In this document: positions 1-10,167 of the stretch, piece by piece
Position numbering within the stretch: the stretch's first letter is position 1
How the letters are laid out: every line of letters starts with the position of its first letter
NCBI GenBank assembly: GCA_900095095.1
Contig: FMBT01000298.1
Location: forward strand, 186,001 to 250,000
Length of the DNA stretch: 64,000 nucleotides
Origin: Fragilariopsis cylindrus CCMP1102
Lineage: Eukaryota > Bacillariophyta > Bacillariophyceae > Bacillariales > Bacillariaceae
Reading direction: 5' to 3'
Made by a program: the position numbers and the translations under genes
Notes under the pieces: model-generated
The model's input: only the letters and a program-made list of their open reading frames with translations
What the model was told of the DNA's origin: nothing
The model's database searches: none

Positions 1-2084
1 CGAAACGAAGCAACATCCATATACAATCGTTTTCGTCGTCGTTCATCGAAAACAAAACATACATTCATCACATTCATATTCCTACTATTTATTATTCTTC
101 CTTTGTTCCAAAATTTAAATTTACTTTCATCATTTAATAATAATGATCCAAATATTAATTCAGATGTTTATTCAAACTTACCACAACTATCATCACAATT
201 AGTATCAAAGAATCAAGGAGTGCAGGTACAAGATCGAGACATACTTCTACAGGAATATCTTATACAAAACGACAATACTACTACTAACAAACAACGAGTT
301 CCACGAAAACAAACAAGTAATAATTCAAATACTTATTCAGACTTACCACAACTGACATCACAATTATCATCGAAGAAGAATCAAGTAGTACAGGTACAAG
401 ATCGAGACATACTTCAACAAGGGTATCCCACACATAACGACAATACTATTACTACAAAACAACGGCTTCCACGAAAAAACACAAATGTCTTTATCTTAAA
501 TTCAGATATATGTTGTGATATAATCACGACAAACACCATGACAGGAAAAAAAGAAAGTAATTGGTTGTCCAATGCAGGATGTAATCATTTATTAATAGAT
601 GGAATAGCTAGATCAGATATATTAAATCGTACGTTTGATGTCCATGAAGAAGATGCCGTATGGGTCTATATGATATTTCATGAATATCCACTGCCGGCAA
701 TCAAACAACGGATCGAAGAAAGTATAGTCGAACGAAAGAAACGAAAAAGTAATCGAGCATTAGATACTACTCCTAACCTAACATCAGACATAGATATAGA
801 TATCAATATTGATAATATATCAATACCATCATGGGAAATATATTTAATTGATGAAAGTGATAGTGGTTACGTCAATCAACCAAAACACAAAGGGAACAAT
901 CAAATAGAGTTGTTACTAGGTATTAGTTCACTGTTATCATCGTTGGATGATACTAATCATATAAATCGCAATCATAGTGGTACAACAAGTACTACTAATC
1001 ATACAGATAATGGTAATAATAATAGTGGTAAAAGTCTCTATAATCATACTCATCATCGTCGTCATATACATATGACAACACGAAAAATGGTGGAAAGAAG
1101 ATATATTCGATTTGAAGATGATGAATTTTTGAAGAGTGATTATTTTCAAAAAAATAAGAATCAAATTCTCAAAGGTATATATCCCCTGGGAAAAATACAA
1201 CTATAAATACAACATGGCCCATTGTTAATGCCACCATTCCTTTCAATCGATTAGGTACGAAAATAAATTGGACCGAACCACAACAAACCAAACATATTTA
1301 TGGTGGTAAACCACGTCAATTTAGATATTTCGTGAGAAGTGATATCATTGATTGGATAGAAACATCATTGAATGGGACATTGTATCCTGATCTTGATAAT
1401 AATCATAATCAACAACAATATCTTGATTTGGTATATGATCAAAATCGTACATTGGCAGATGTAGCTCATTTTACGTATCGTAAGGAAACAATAGAATTAC
1501 GTGGTCATGTCAATATGTATTTACAACAAATGGAAAAAGAATGGGAAATAGAGCAACAAGAAATTCAACAACAAAGAAATGACAGTAGCTATTCCAACAA
1601 CAAAAACAAGAGCAAACACAACAAGGAAATGATAACCCTAATGACATCAACCACTACCTCGACTAGTTTTACAGTAACTCCACACCAAAAATTCTTCTTA
1701 GGGATTGTGGGGGGTAAGGGACGATCCGGTCGTCGATCAGTCCAAAGTCAATATTGTTATCAACTCCTCAAAAGTAAAATTATTGTGGTCGGACAACGAT
1801 TGAAATGGGAAGATCATTGGAGATTGATGGAAGCACTTGCGTTGGGTGGATTAGTCTTTACCGATCCCTCTGTGGGTGATTTGCCATTTGGTTTGGTGGA
1901 GGGATATTCTATTATTGTGTATCATTCACTTGCCGAATTAAAAACAAAAATACAGTATTATTTACATCCCTCCAATGAAAAGGAACGATTGCAAATTGCC
2001 TATCGTGGACATCATGCAGCTATTGACTATCATAGGAGTTATCAAGTATTAGAACGAATTATATTTGAAGAATATCCAATTTGA
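1..2084 (+). CDS. Type II membrane glycosyltransferase-like protein (5' end outside window)
   Basis: Two exons, 1-1174 and 1255-2084, separated by an 80-nt GT-AG intron (AAAG/GTATAT ... GATTAG/GTACG, phase 1) that joins the two reading frames exactly. The frame is open to base 1 with no ATG, so the start lies upstream of the window. Visible residues 22-36 are a hydrophobic segment (ITFIFLLFIILPLF) after an Arg/Lys-rich stretch, the layout of a Golgi type II signal anchor. Residues about 57-166 are two copies of a 55-residue repeat. The last 120 residues carry GGKGRSGRR, a KIIVVGQ strand and EALALGGLVFTDP, which resembles the C-terminal domain of CgeB/Glyco_trans_1_2-type glycosyltransferases. 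The family call is from motif memory, not a search. The substrate is unknown. The middle of exon 1 is Asn/Thr/His-rich and probably a linker. Confidence 0.6.
169..498 (+). repeat. 165-bp tandem duplication inside the glycosyltransferase-like gene
   Basis: Copy 1 starts at 169 and copy 2 at 334, each beginning with a codon for Tyr-Ser and sharing the residues VQVQDRDIL and QR-PRK. The period of 165 bp is exactly 55 codons, so the duplication keeps the frame and lengthens the stem region between the membrane anchor and the catalytic part. Confidence 0.85.
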
Positions 2085-2861
2085 TGAGATAAAATAAAAT
2101 ACGAAAATAAAATATAGGTATTAATACTACCTAGCTAGTAGCTAGTATGAATAAAAGGAATAATACTAACACTGCTAATTACGATTGCTATATATACTAC
2201 CATACTTTCATACCATATAATACCTTACCAAACTAGAATTACAGTATATATATACATATTACTCATTAATGAACAATAAAGAAAACAAAACATATTTGCA
2301 TATGTACAGTACACTACTTCAATATACGAACACATATACTAATATTATATTATATATGGTGCATGATCTATATTATGTACAGTGTACTTGTAGACTAAGT
2401 ATGAAACGATAGTACAATTATATTGAGGCACATTACAGTATATTAGATGTAGTATTACTATTTGAATATCCACATCCTCTATTTTTAATATTAGTCGGTT
2501 AACAAATTAGTAGTGATAGTCCGCGAATTGCTCACACAATATCAAAAAAACACAACGCTGCTAACGTTAACTTACTATCTGAAAGAATCTGAAACGGAAA
2601 AGGGCATATATTATTGCTCGCGCCACTTTACGTTCAGTATGACTCATTGTAAATAATGAGAGCATATGCGTTGTACTTCACATAATTTGGCCGCGGTAAT
2701 CCGATCTGTGTATCTCATTCATTTTCTATCATCTACTAGCTTCTAGTAGCTACATCTATTCCTCTAAGATAATATTGCTTGTTATTATGCAATACATTGT
2801 AACGACGAACATGGGCATCCCTCATGTATAAGATCACAATTCTCTATCACCAACAGTAATC
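2085..2861. other. Intergenic, no gene seen
   Basis: About 780 bases of AT-rich sequence between two genes on the same strand. It has several TACAGTA or TGTACAGT words (around 2236, 2303, 2377, 2433) and no convincing ORF or RNA gene. It must hold the 3' end of the upstream gene and the promoter of the next one. Confidence 0.6.
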
Positions 2862-3887
2862 ATGACATTAAAAAGGAATGTTACGGAGATGGATACCTGT
2901 ATTGAGTTAACACTTCAAAGTATCCGTGGCCTCAGATATGGCAACGGTAACGGCAATAGCAAGGATGATATGTCAGGGATCAAAGCATACGTGTCTTTTT
3001 CTGGATCGGTGCCAAATATGAAAGTCTCATCTTTTGCAATGTGTCCAAAGCGTGAGAGCTTGGTTGTTGAATCAAATACACCTGAACTAGATGAAGAAGC
3101 CAGATCGAATCCAGCAAAGAAAAAAGTCATCAGTATTACGTTTAACAATCGTTTAGAAGAAAAGGGGACGAGTCAACGCCTGCCATCAGGTAACTCAGTT
3201 TCTTCTGAAACTTCAAGCATCTCATATCAACCACATTTACAATTCGATCTTCAAAAAGTAAATAAAGTAGATAAACAAAGAAGCGAGACCGAGGCCGAGG
3301 CCCAACACGCATCTAATTCTCGGCATAATAAAATCATAAAGTTATATATTACAATCAGATCAGTCGACGGAAGTATTCGTTCTGAAGGGATAGCAGATCT
3401 AATGGTCTCTTACAGTAACATTATAGGTCTTCCTTTGACCCTGGATCTTCCCGTCAAGAAAAAATCCTATAAGAACTCTGAACAACCACAGATTTACTTC
3501 GAAGAGGATGCATACATTCGCGTCCATCTCAATTGCATCCTGAAGCGCCTAGATGGCTTGCCTTCTATAAGCAACGCTTTGCAAGAATTAGTTTTTTCTG
3601 ATCAGGCTGACGAGATTCAACCTGAAGGTATGGTGAAAAAGATTCACGAGGAAGAAGAATTGGAAAAAGCGCGTGTCAAAGCTATCAAAGTTAACTTAAT
3701 CAAGGAGGGAAACGGCACTAAACGTTTCAGTTGCAACGGACCAGTAAATATCAAGCATTCTTTTATGGCATTCCTTGATGGAATAAGAGGATTGAGAACG
3801 AAGTGTGTGGATCCGGAGGAGGAACTACTATTCACAAGTATCACAATGACATCCACCATCGATACGAGAGATTCCTTAGGAAGGTAA
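2862..3887 (+). CDS. C2-like beta-strand protein, family member 1 of 3 in this window
   Basis: 341 residues from the ATG at 2862. I do not recognise a named family, but the protein has the same ordered blocks as the genes at 20938 and 22776: an opening strand (CIELTLQSIRGLRYGNG), a block ending in KVSSFAMC, a middle block (IKLYITIRSVDGSIRSEGIADLMVSYS) and a YIRVHLNCIL strand. The alternating hydrophobic pattern suggests a C2-like sandwich as found in many diatom-specific proteins; this is inference. A second copy of the opening motif, FLDGIRGLR, occurs near residue 305. The stop overlaps a possible splice donor (AAG/GTAAAAG at 3884), so a short final exon, as in the 20938 gene, cannot be excluded. 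Confidence 0.6.
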   Translation: MTLKRNVTEMDTCIELTLQSIRGLRYGNGNGNSKDDMSGIKAYVSFSGSVPNMKVSSFAMCPKRESLVVESNTPELDEEARSNPAKKKVISITFNNRLEEKGTSQRLPSGNSVSSETSSISYQPHLQFDLQKVNKVDKQRSETEAEAQHASNSRHNKIIKLYITIRSVDGSIRSEGIADLMVSYSNIIGLPLTLDLPVKKKSYKNSEQPQIYFEEDAYIRVHLNCILKRLDGLPSISNALQELVFSDQADEIQPEGMVKKIHEEEELEKARVKAIKVNLIKEGNGTKRFSCNGPVNIKHSFMAFLDGIRGLRTKCVDPEEELLFTSITMTSTIDTRDSLGR

Positions 3888-4276
3888 AAGATTTTGTATA
3901 TTTCTAATCTTGAGATTGCATGTTATCCAAATTATCACCAGCAATCGACAGTTATATCCTCCTCCTTCTCCCCCCGATCAAAAGATGTTGCATTGAGCAG
4001 TCAGGCTACAATCTTATAAATTGTAACACCTCTTATGCAACGATACGTCATGTGTAGATTATTTCCCATTTGTATTGAATATCCAGTATTTCTATGCCAC
4101 TAATGATAATACTGTAGTAAAAATAATGATAATGACAGCAATAATAATAATAATAATAATAATAGTAAGTAGGATTAGTAGTCCGTCCTAGTTGAACAAT
4201 CTTTAAGAAGGTATTAACACTATAGACATAATAATTGTAAACAGAAATAAATATTACAGCCATTTTGATCTATCAT
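3888..4276. other. Convergent 3' intergenic region
   Basis: Holds the 3' ends of the plus-strand C2-like gene and the minus-strand AP-3 mu gene, with an ATA microsatellite at 4141-4163. A possible small terminal exon of the upstream gene could lie near 3915-3960. Nothing else is seen. Confidence 0.5.
4141..4163. repeat. (ATA)n microsatellite
   Basis: Seven to eight uninterrupted ATA units in the convergent intergenic region. Confidence 0.9.
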
Positions 4277-5746
4277 TTAACTGTATCGTACTTGATAGAG
4301 ACCACTTTTAGTAATATTTCTGACACCCTTGTATGGTTGGTAAGATTCCCCGGTAATGCTCAAACCACTGACCGTCAAACCACTCACAGACGTTAAAGGA
4401 ATCTTCCAGTGAAGTGACAAATTAGGAGGCTGAATTTTTTCATCTTCGTCTTCATCATCGTCATGCTTGTTGTGTTTTTTGGGTGGAGTTAGTTTAAGCG
4501 TTGCCGTGAGCTGTGCACGTGGCATGTTTGGGTAGTCCGCTAGTTTGCCCAGTGTCCATTTAGCGACCTTCCCCGCTTCATCATATACGACCGATCCAAT
4601 CGATACCTGGAAGGTAGCAGTCCAGACTTGTTTGGGAAGTGGAATAGTTATGGCAACGTCTTCTACCATCATTCTTATATTACTGTTGCGCGAGGCGCTA
4701 GTAATTAGGGAAGAAAGAGATTTCGCTCGAACAGTGACTAAGAGTCGGGCTGACAAGTCAACTTCCGAGCTGTTATTGGTACCATTACTAAAATCTTCCG
4801 GCTTGGAAACGTTCCATTGGGAATGACATTCTAATGGTGGAGAAAAATTCGACTTTCGATCAGGGCTGAGAGAATACTTCATAAGTTCAAATTTGCCATC
4901 AGGAGGGACAAAGCTAACAACTTTATCTCGATCGAAACGTCCATATCGAACACACGGATGGAAGGAACAATCGTCGATCAATCCAGGGTCTTTGAAGGTC
5001 AAGAGTAGATCAGGAACGCCACTAAGGCTACATTGGCATTGAACAGATCCGGATACATCCGAATATACGATATTCCCCGTCACTGCATCAATGATTGCGT
5101 CGATTTCCTCCACGATATCCATATATATTTCATTTTGTGTATAAACAACTCCATCCGCTCTCCAGGGCATATTATTAATCATTCCAGTGGGTAGCGCATC
5201 GGAAACATTCGTGTTTGAAAATACCGCAGCAGAAATTTTTGACATAACCGTTGGTGGTCGAATCATAGCTTTTAGGGCATTCGGTTCGGTTGTGAGGGGC
5301 CAACCGTAGTCAACCATTTCTTCTAGGAGCTGGTAAACAATGGAAAAGTTTTCCTTCACGGCTGATTCATCCGCCGGACTTCCAAAATAATCAACAAATA
5401 TATCCGCAATTCGATGCAAGAATTCGATTATCATTAACGGACTGACTTCTGCTGGAATAACGGCCAGATATGATAAACCATCCCGTAGGATACTTATGAT
5501 GTATACCGTCCCATGATCACCATTAGGAACCTCCATAACGGGAAGAACGGCTAGGGGTAGCAACAATTGTTGTTCTTCGTTGCTCAGAAGCGAGGTGGTT
5601 GTCGATAAACCTCCATGGTGTGAAATTCCCTTCGATGCTTTTTCCCAAAAATAGTCACAGACTGATCGTGAAATGATGGTACCACGAAAATGCCGTTCAA
5701 TTAAAACTTCACCGGTCGGTGATAAGATAAACATTGACTGAATCAT
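4277..5746 (-). CDS. AP3M: AP-3 adaptor complex mu subunit
   Basis: 489 residues, single exon, ATG at 5746. The N-terminus (MIQSMFILSPTGEVLIERH ... RSVCDYFWE) is the longin-type domain of adaptor medium chains. The linker PWRADGVVYTQNEIYMDIVE leads into a mu-homology domain with EEIDAIID, GSVQCQCSLSGVPDLLLTF and DDCSFHPCVRYGRFD, which is the AP-3 mu pattern rather than AP-1 or AP-2. The mu subunit binds tyrosine-based sorting signals and acts in Golgi/endosome to vacuole or lysosome-related transport. It is about 70 residues longer than animal AP-3 mu, mainly through an inserted Ser/Asn stretch and a DDDEDEDE loop near residue 435. No frame breaks. It is transcribed divergently from the RNase H2A gene. 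Confidence 0.95.
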   Translation of the reverse strand: MIQSMFILSPTGEVLIERHFRGTIISRSVCDYFWEKASKGISHHGGLSTTTSLLSNEEQQLLLPLAVLPVMEVPNGDHGTVYIISILRDGLSYLAVIPAEVSPLMIIEFLHRIADIFVDYFGSPADESAVKENFSIVYQLLEEMVDYGWPLTTEPNALKAMIRPPTVMSKISAAVFSNTNVSDALPTGMINNMPWRADGVVYTQNEIYMDIVEEIDAIIDAVTGNIVYSDVSGSVQCQCSLSGVPDLLLTFKDPGLIDDCSFHPCVRYGRFDRDKVVSFVPPDGKFELMKYSLSPDRKSNFSPPLECHSQWNVSKPEDFSNGTNNSSEVDLSARLLVTVRAKSLSSLITSASRNSNIRMMVEDVAITIPLPKQVWTATFQVSIGSVVYDEAGKVAKWTLGKLADYPNMPRAQLTATLKLTPPKKHNKHDDDEDEDEKIQPPNLSLHWKIPLTSVSGLTVSGLSITGESYQPYKGVRNITKSGLYQVRYS

Positions 5747-6399
5747 GGTCCTGTTGTTGTGTTTCGTTCAAATTATACAAAGCGATCTTTTATGTAGTAT
5801 TGTGATTCCCTCTCTTCCAAAACTCATGCCAATTAAGGTTGTATCGAGCAATAAAATATTCGATGATGTTGTGTCTTCGTGTCTCAGAAAGTAGTGAGAT
5901 AAGAAAAGGTATGGATATTAGGACTAACACGCAAAGGTAGAATACAGTACAAATCATACATAACTCCTACGTCATGTTTTATGTATTTGGAGATTCTGAC
6001 AATATTAGAGGTAAAATAACTTTCTATGAAAATTTTACAAATAAAAAAACAAACTACCACACCCTCTTCAATCATTTCATTATTTTGGCGCGAATCGATT
6101 AAAGCATTGCTTTCAATGCTTTCCTTCACGAATTCGAAAATAATCGTAAAGCATTGTATTATTAATTATTATAATACTGTATAAGTTGTATACAGTACGT
6201 ATGTACAGCTACAATTAATTATACAATACATCTTTGTCTTTTGGTCTACAGTACTTGCAACTTTATATTGTATCGTCGATACAAGTTCCCAGTATTACCA
6301 CCATCCGCTACAGACTACCATAAGCCCACCCTACGAAGCTACAGAATTTGCTTTGCTACATCTATCGGAAAAAAGAGAAAAATTCCCTGCAACAAATAA
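5747..6399. other. Divergent intergenic region between AP3M and RNASEH2A
   Basis: About 650 bases holding both promoters. It contains several TACAGTA/TACTGTA words (5940, 6171, 6190, 6247). The short ORF at 5884-6129 has no protein-like features. Confidence 0.6.
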
Positions 6400-8081
6400 A
6401 TGATGGAAGACCAAAAGCATGAAGAATCAGTCGGAGAGAATAATGGATCATCTACCCCTGATCTAGAACAGAAATCAGAAACGAATAATGACGACGAAGG
6501 AGATGATGATAAAACGTCGGCAGTTGTCGTCTATTGCACGTGCCGTCATGCAACGTTGTGCAAGAAATGTGGTATTCCAATGAAATCAAAAGATGATACC
6601 AAAAGAGTTGTCAGATCATTAGTCGTTGATGAACGTCCTCCACTCGCAAGCGTATATGGAAATGGTCCTTTAATTGTATCCGACGTTCCAAATTCTGCTA
6701 TCACAAGCGAGGTTGTCCTCGGTATTGATGAAGCAGGAAGAGGTTGTGTGCTTGGTCCGATGGTGTATGGATGCGCTTATTGGAGCGTGGACGTTGACGA
6801 AACCAAAAGTATTCCCAGTGGATTCCGTGATTCCAAGACACTCAATGAGAAAGGTAAGTTAGTAGTAATACAGTATGTTCCTTGTTCTTGTTCTTGGAAA
6901 AAAAATATTCAAGTTGTCTAATTTTGATTTTATTCATTCTTATTTTATTCATTCTTATTTTATTCATTCTCTCGTTCCTCGTTCGTTGGTTGTAGATAGG
7001 GAACGTCTTTTCGAAGAATTAAGTGGTAAGTTACGTGTAGTGTAGTAAGTCTGTTGTTGTGATTATTTGTCATCAATAATTCAAACATGCTGAAATATTG
7101 CCCCTTTTTTTTCTAACTCATTCCTGCTCATTTACGATAATAATGATAATAATTAATGAAACTAAAAGAAAATGCCGACATTGGATTCGCTTTAAGGTCA
7201 ATCTTACCATCAGAAATTTCGCGAAGTATGCTTCGTAAACCAATTGATATATACAATTTGAATGAAATGAGTCACGACGCAACTATAACATTGATTCGAA
7301 AAATTGTTGAAAATGGTAAAGTTAAAGTTAAGACGGCGTTTATTGATACAGTTGGTAATCCCAACTCATATAAAAGAAAATTGGAACGAGAGTTTCCTGG
7401 TATACAGTTTGTTGTTGAAAGCAAAGCTGATGCAAACTATGCACCGTGTTCGGCGGCGTCCGTAGGTAAGACCAAAAAGAAGTACGAAGATAAAATTACA
7501 GCAACAAAATCTCGAGCATTGAAACTTGATTGTAGATTATCCTATCTCTCTCAAAATACTATCCTAATCTTTCTCTATCTATATATATATCCTATACGTA
7601 AATGATGGTGCAGTGGCCAAAGTCATGCGAGATAGAATGCTGGAAAGCTGGAAATATTCGGAATCGTCTTCTGGATTTGATTGCGATATCTCTCGCGACT
7701 TTGGGTCTGGTAAGAGTTTTGTCTCGTCTTTAATTGTCGTTGGTTTTTTTGATTTGGCGATAGACTTCTCACTCTCTTTGTTTTTTCAAACGAATTTGTT
7801 TAATAGGATATCCGAGTGATCCAAAATGTAAAACATGGATGGACAATTTGCACGGAGGGAAGGTATTTGGATACAATGATTTTTTACGATTTAGTTGGGC
7901 ACCCACTAAGCATCGATTAGAAGAACATGGTGTCCCAGTTGTATTTCGTGCAGATTTGGACGACGACGATGATGAAATTGAACAACAGAAAGGAATGCAG
8001 AATTTTCTACAAAAGAAACGCAAAAGACTGGGATATTTCGAAAAAAGAAACATTCGAGTGAATAATTCTCTTTTCGAATAG
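6400..8081 (+). CDS. RNASEH2A: Ribonuclease H2 catalytic subunit A, five exons
   Basis: Exons 6400-6853, 6996-7025, 7169-7465, 7614-7709 and 7807-8081 give about 383 residues. All four introns are GT-AG, phase 1, with GTAAG donors, and splicing restores one frame. RNase H2 cleaves the RNA strand of RNA/DNA hybrids and removes single ribonucleotides from DNA. The active-site set is visible: GIDEAGRG (Asp, Glu), IDTVGNP (Asp) and SKADANYAPCSAAS (Asp). DSKTLNEK, VAKVMRDRM and GYPSDPK...FGYNDFLRFSW complete the family pattern, with several motifs spliced across junctions. Exon 2 is a 30-nt microexon encoding RERLFEELS. The roughly 110-residue N-terminal extension holds a possible metal-binding CTCRHATLCKKC, not part of the core enzyme. 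Confidence 0.93.
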
Positions 8082-8183
8082 AGTAGCGACAAAGATCTTT
8101 GGAAAAAAATACCCTGCTTCGAACAACTTCTTAATGGAATCAAATATAGATGAACGAATCTGGCTTCCTGGGGGTGATTGAAG

Positions 8184-8215
<32 letters not shown>

Positions 8216-9189
8216 TATATAGATATATAATATATAAATATATGGTGATCCGGCATCGATGTTTAACAATAATCTTTAAGATCTACCAAGGTTTTCTTCA
8301 ATCTATCTCCCACTACCCGTAGTAACTTCACTTTTTCTAGGTTCAACCCGCAGATTTTGCGACATAGTAGGGTTGATACGATCTTTTCGTGCAAGTAAAA
8401 CTAACTTTTCACAAGAAGAGATCCCACTAGCCACATAGCCTAAACTTGTACAGTACAGTATATCATTTACTTGGGCTTAGGCTTAGGCTTACTGTAGGCT
8501 ATGTAAGTGTAGTACCTACATATCATATATATCATATTCAATATCTGTAACAACAGCACGGTCGGCGAATTTTTGATGACACTTTCTTTGGGAAAATTTT
8601 TCAGTCTGGAAATCGCTAGAAAATAATGTGCTGTACAGAACATAATAGTAATAGGTGTTATTTCTTTACACGTCTGAGTGAAACTGATTGAATCCAATCA
8701 CTGCGAGTGAGTAGAATTCAGGAAAGCGCTGATTGATTCGACGTCGTAAATTCAACGGCGTTGACGCGTAATTTTGTCCACGACTGACACATCAGCGGTT
8801 CGCTCGCTCATGTCTTCAATTGTGACATCCCCATGTGACTCCGACCGTTTGCTACCGGTTCGCTCTAATCCGTGTTTAGGAGTTCTGTCTCAAAAAGCGA
8901 CGTCAAACGGTATCCGCCGTTGATGTCTGAGAGTTTTTAAGACGATTGACGCTGGTTTCTTTATTACGTATACTCCAATTCTTACTCATTCTCGAATTCA
9001 CTACATCATCGATGTTTTTCGCACTGATCGTCTCACAATAGAATTTTCCACCTAAACTAAACAAGAATCAATACAAGCAAACCATAAAAAGCATACCAAA
9101 CTAAACAACCATAATTTACGAAACATACAAACCACAATACCGTACTACAAATAATATAAACAAAAACTTCATATACAACAACAACAACA
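8082..9189. other. Intergenic, AT microsatellite, no gene seen
   Basis: About 1.1 kb. An AT-dinucleotide tract lies at 8183-8243. The stretch 8700-8960 is more GC-rich than its surroundings and repeats the word CGGTTCGCTC at about 8796 and 8857. I find no ORF, tRNA or other RNA gene that I can support. The A/C-rich leader just before 9190 looks like a 5' UTR. Confidence 0.55.
8183..8243. repeat. (AT)n microsatellite
   Basis: Interrupted AT/TA dinucleotide tract, just downstream of the RNASEH2A stop codon. Confidence 0.9.
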
Positions 9190-9696
9190 ATGATTTCCAG
9201 AATAGTTTCAACACGAGTCGCAAGTCGTCACCTTATCAGCAGAGTCAATGGTATCAATAGTATCGCCAGTCCGATGCAATTTCAATCTCGTTCATTATCT
9301 TCACTTGATAAATTGAGGAGCGCTCTTGAGGAATACAAATCAAAAAAGTAAGTACACTTTACAATAAGAAATGTATCATGCGCTTTCTTTTTCTTCTCTT
9401 TTTTATAACTACGTACAATATACTCACTTATCCGTCTTTCTGTTCTTCTTCTATTTCTTCTTTCAATCAAAATTATTAGTTACTCACAAAGTATACCAAG
9501 TCGATTCAAGAAGGATATTGTTTGTGCTGCCAAAGAAAAGGAAACAGAACATGTCGTAATCGAAGGCCTACAAAAAGTTGTTGCTAATATCGGTGGCACT
9601 CATCAAGTGTCACGTCAGGATTTGGAAACAATATTCTCTGAAGTTGGTTCGTCTGATGGACGGATTTCATGTGAACAAATGATGAAATTACTTTAA
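9190..9696 (+). CDS. Small two-exon protein with mitochondrial-type presequence
   Basis: Exons 9190-9347 and 9480-9696, with a 132-nt GT-AG intron (GTAAGT ... TTATTAG, phase 2), give 124 residues. The N-terminus MISRIVSTRVASRHLISRV followed by QFQSRSLSS is rich in Arg and Ser with no acidic residue, as expected of a mitochondrial targeting peptide. The mature part runs from LDKLRSALEEYKSKN through EHVVIEGLQKVVANIGG to SRQDLETIFSEVGSSDGRISCEQMMKLL. The last 30 residues look like a degenerate EF-hand-type helix-loop-helix (DGRIS loop). I do not recognise the family. The gene is easy to miss because neither exon is long. It begins after a CAACAACAACA leader that fits a 5' UTR. Confidence 0.75.
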
Positions 9697-10167
9697 TCAG
9701 AAATTGTAATTTCCGCCTGAACAAAAAATAATGTACAGTAGAGCGAGGGGAGAGGGGTCCCCTCCAGTTTTTAATACGACAATGAACATAATACGCACAC
9801 GCACTATGACAAGCTAGAAAAAATAAATCAACGATACAATAGATAAAGAAGAAGTATCATTATAATATAAATATTCAATTGCTATATACATTCTTTCTTT
9901 CACTTTTCCTTCTATTAATGGTTTTCATTACATCATACAGACATACAATTAGTAATATGATTTATAGTTAGAAAACAATTGCATAGTAGTTAATGATTGT
10001 CTTGAGTTGGTTCTATCGATTTATTCATATGTTGATAGAAGTCAATCAAAAACAGGATCAGCTGTATGTGTCTTAAGCGCTTGGTACTTGTTTCTAAAAT
10101 ATTGGTTAAGTAGTTAACGCTAGTGATTAGTAGTTCATATTAGTAAGCATAAATGTTAATTAAATAA
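9697..10167. other. Convergent 3' intergenic region
   Basis: 470 bases between the small mitochondrial-type gene and the VDE-related gene, with AT-rich 3' UTR-like sequence and one TGTACAGTA word at 9731. Nothing else is seen. Confidence 0.6.

Noticed and set aside
8183-8243. AT-rich tract as a possible replication origin or terminator
   Set aside because: Similar AT microsatellites occur at several other places, including inside introns, so nothing marks this one as special.
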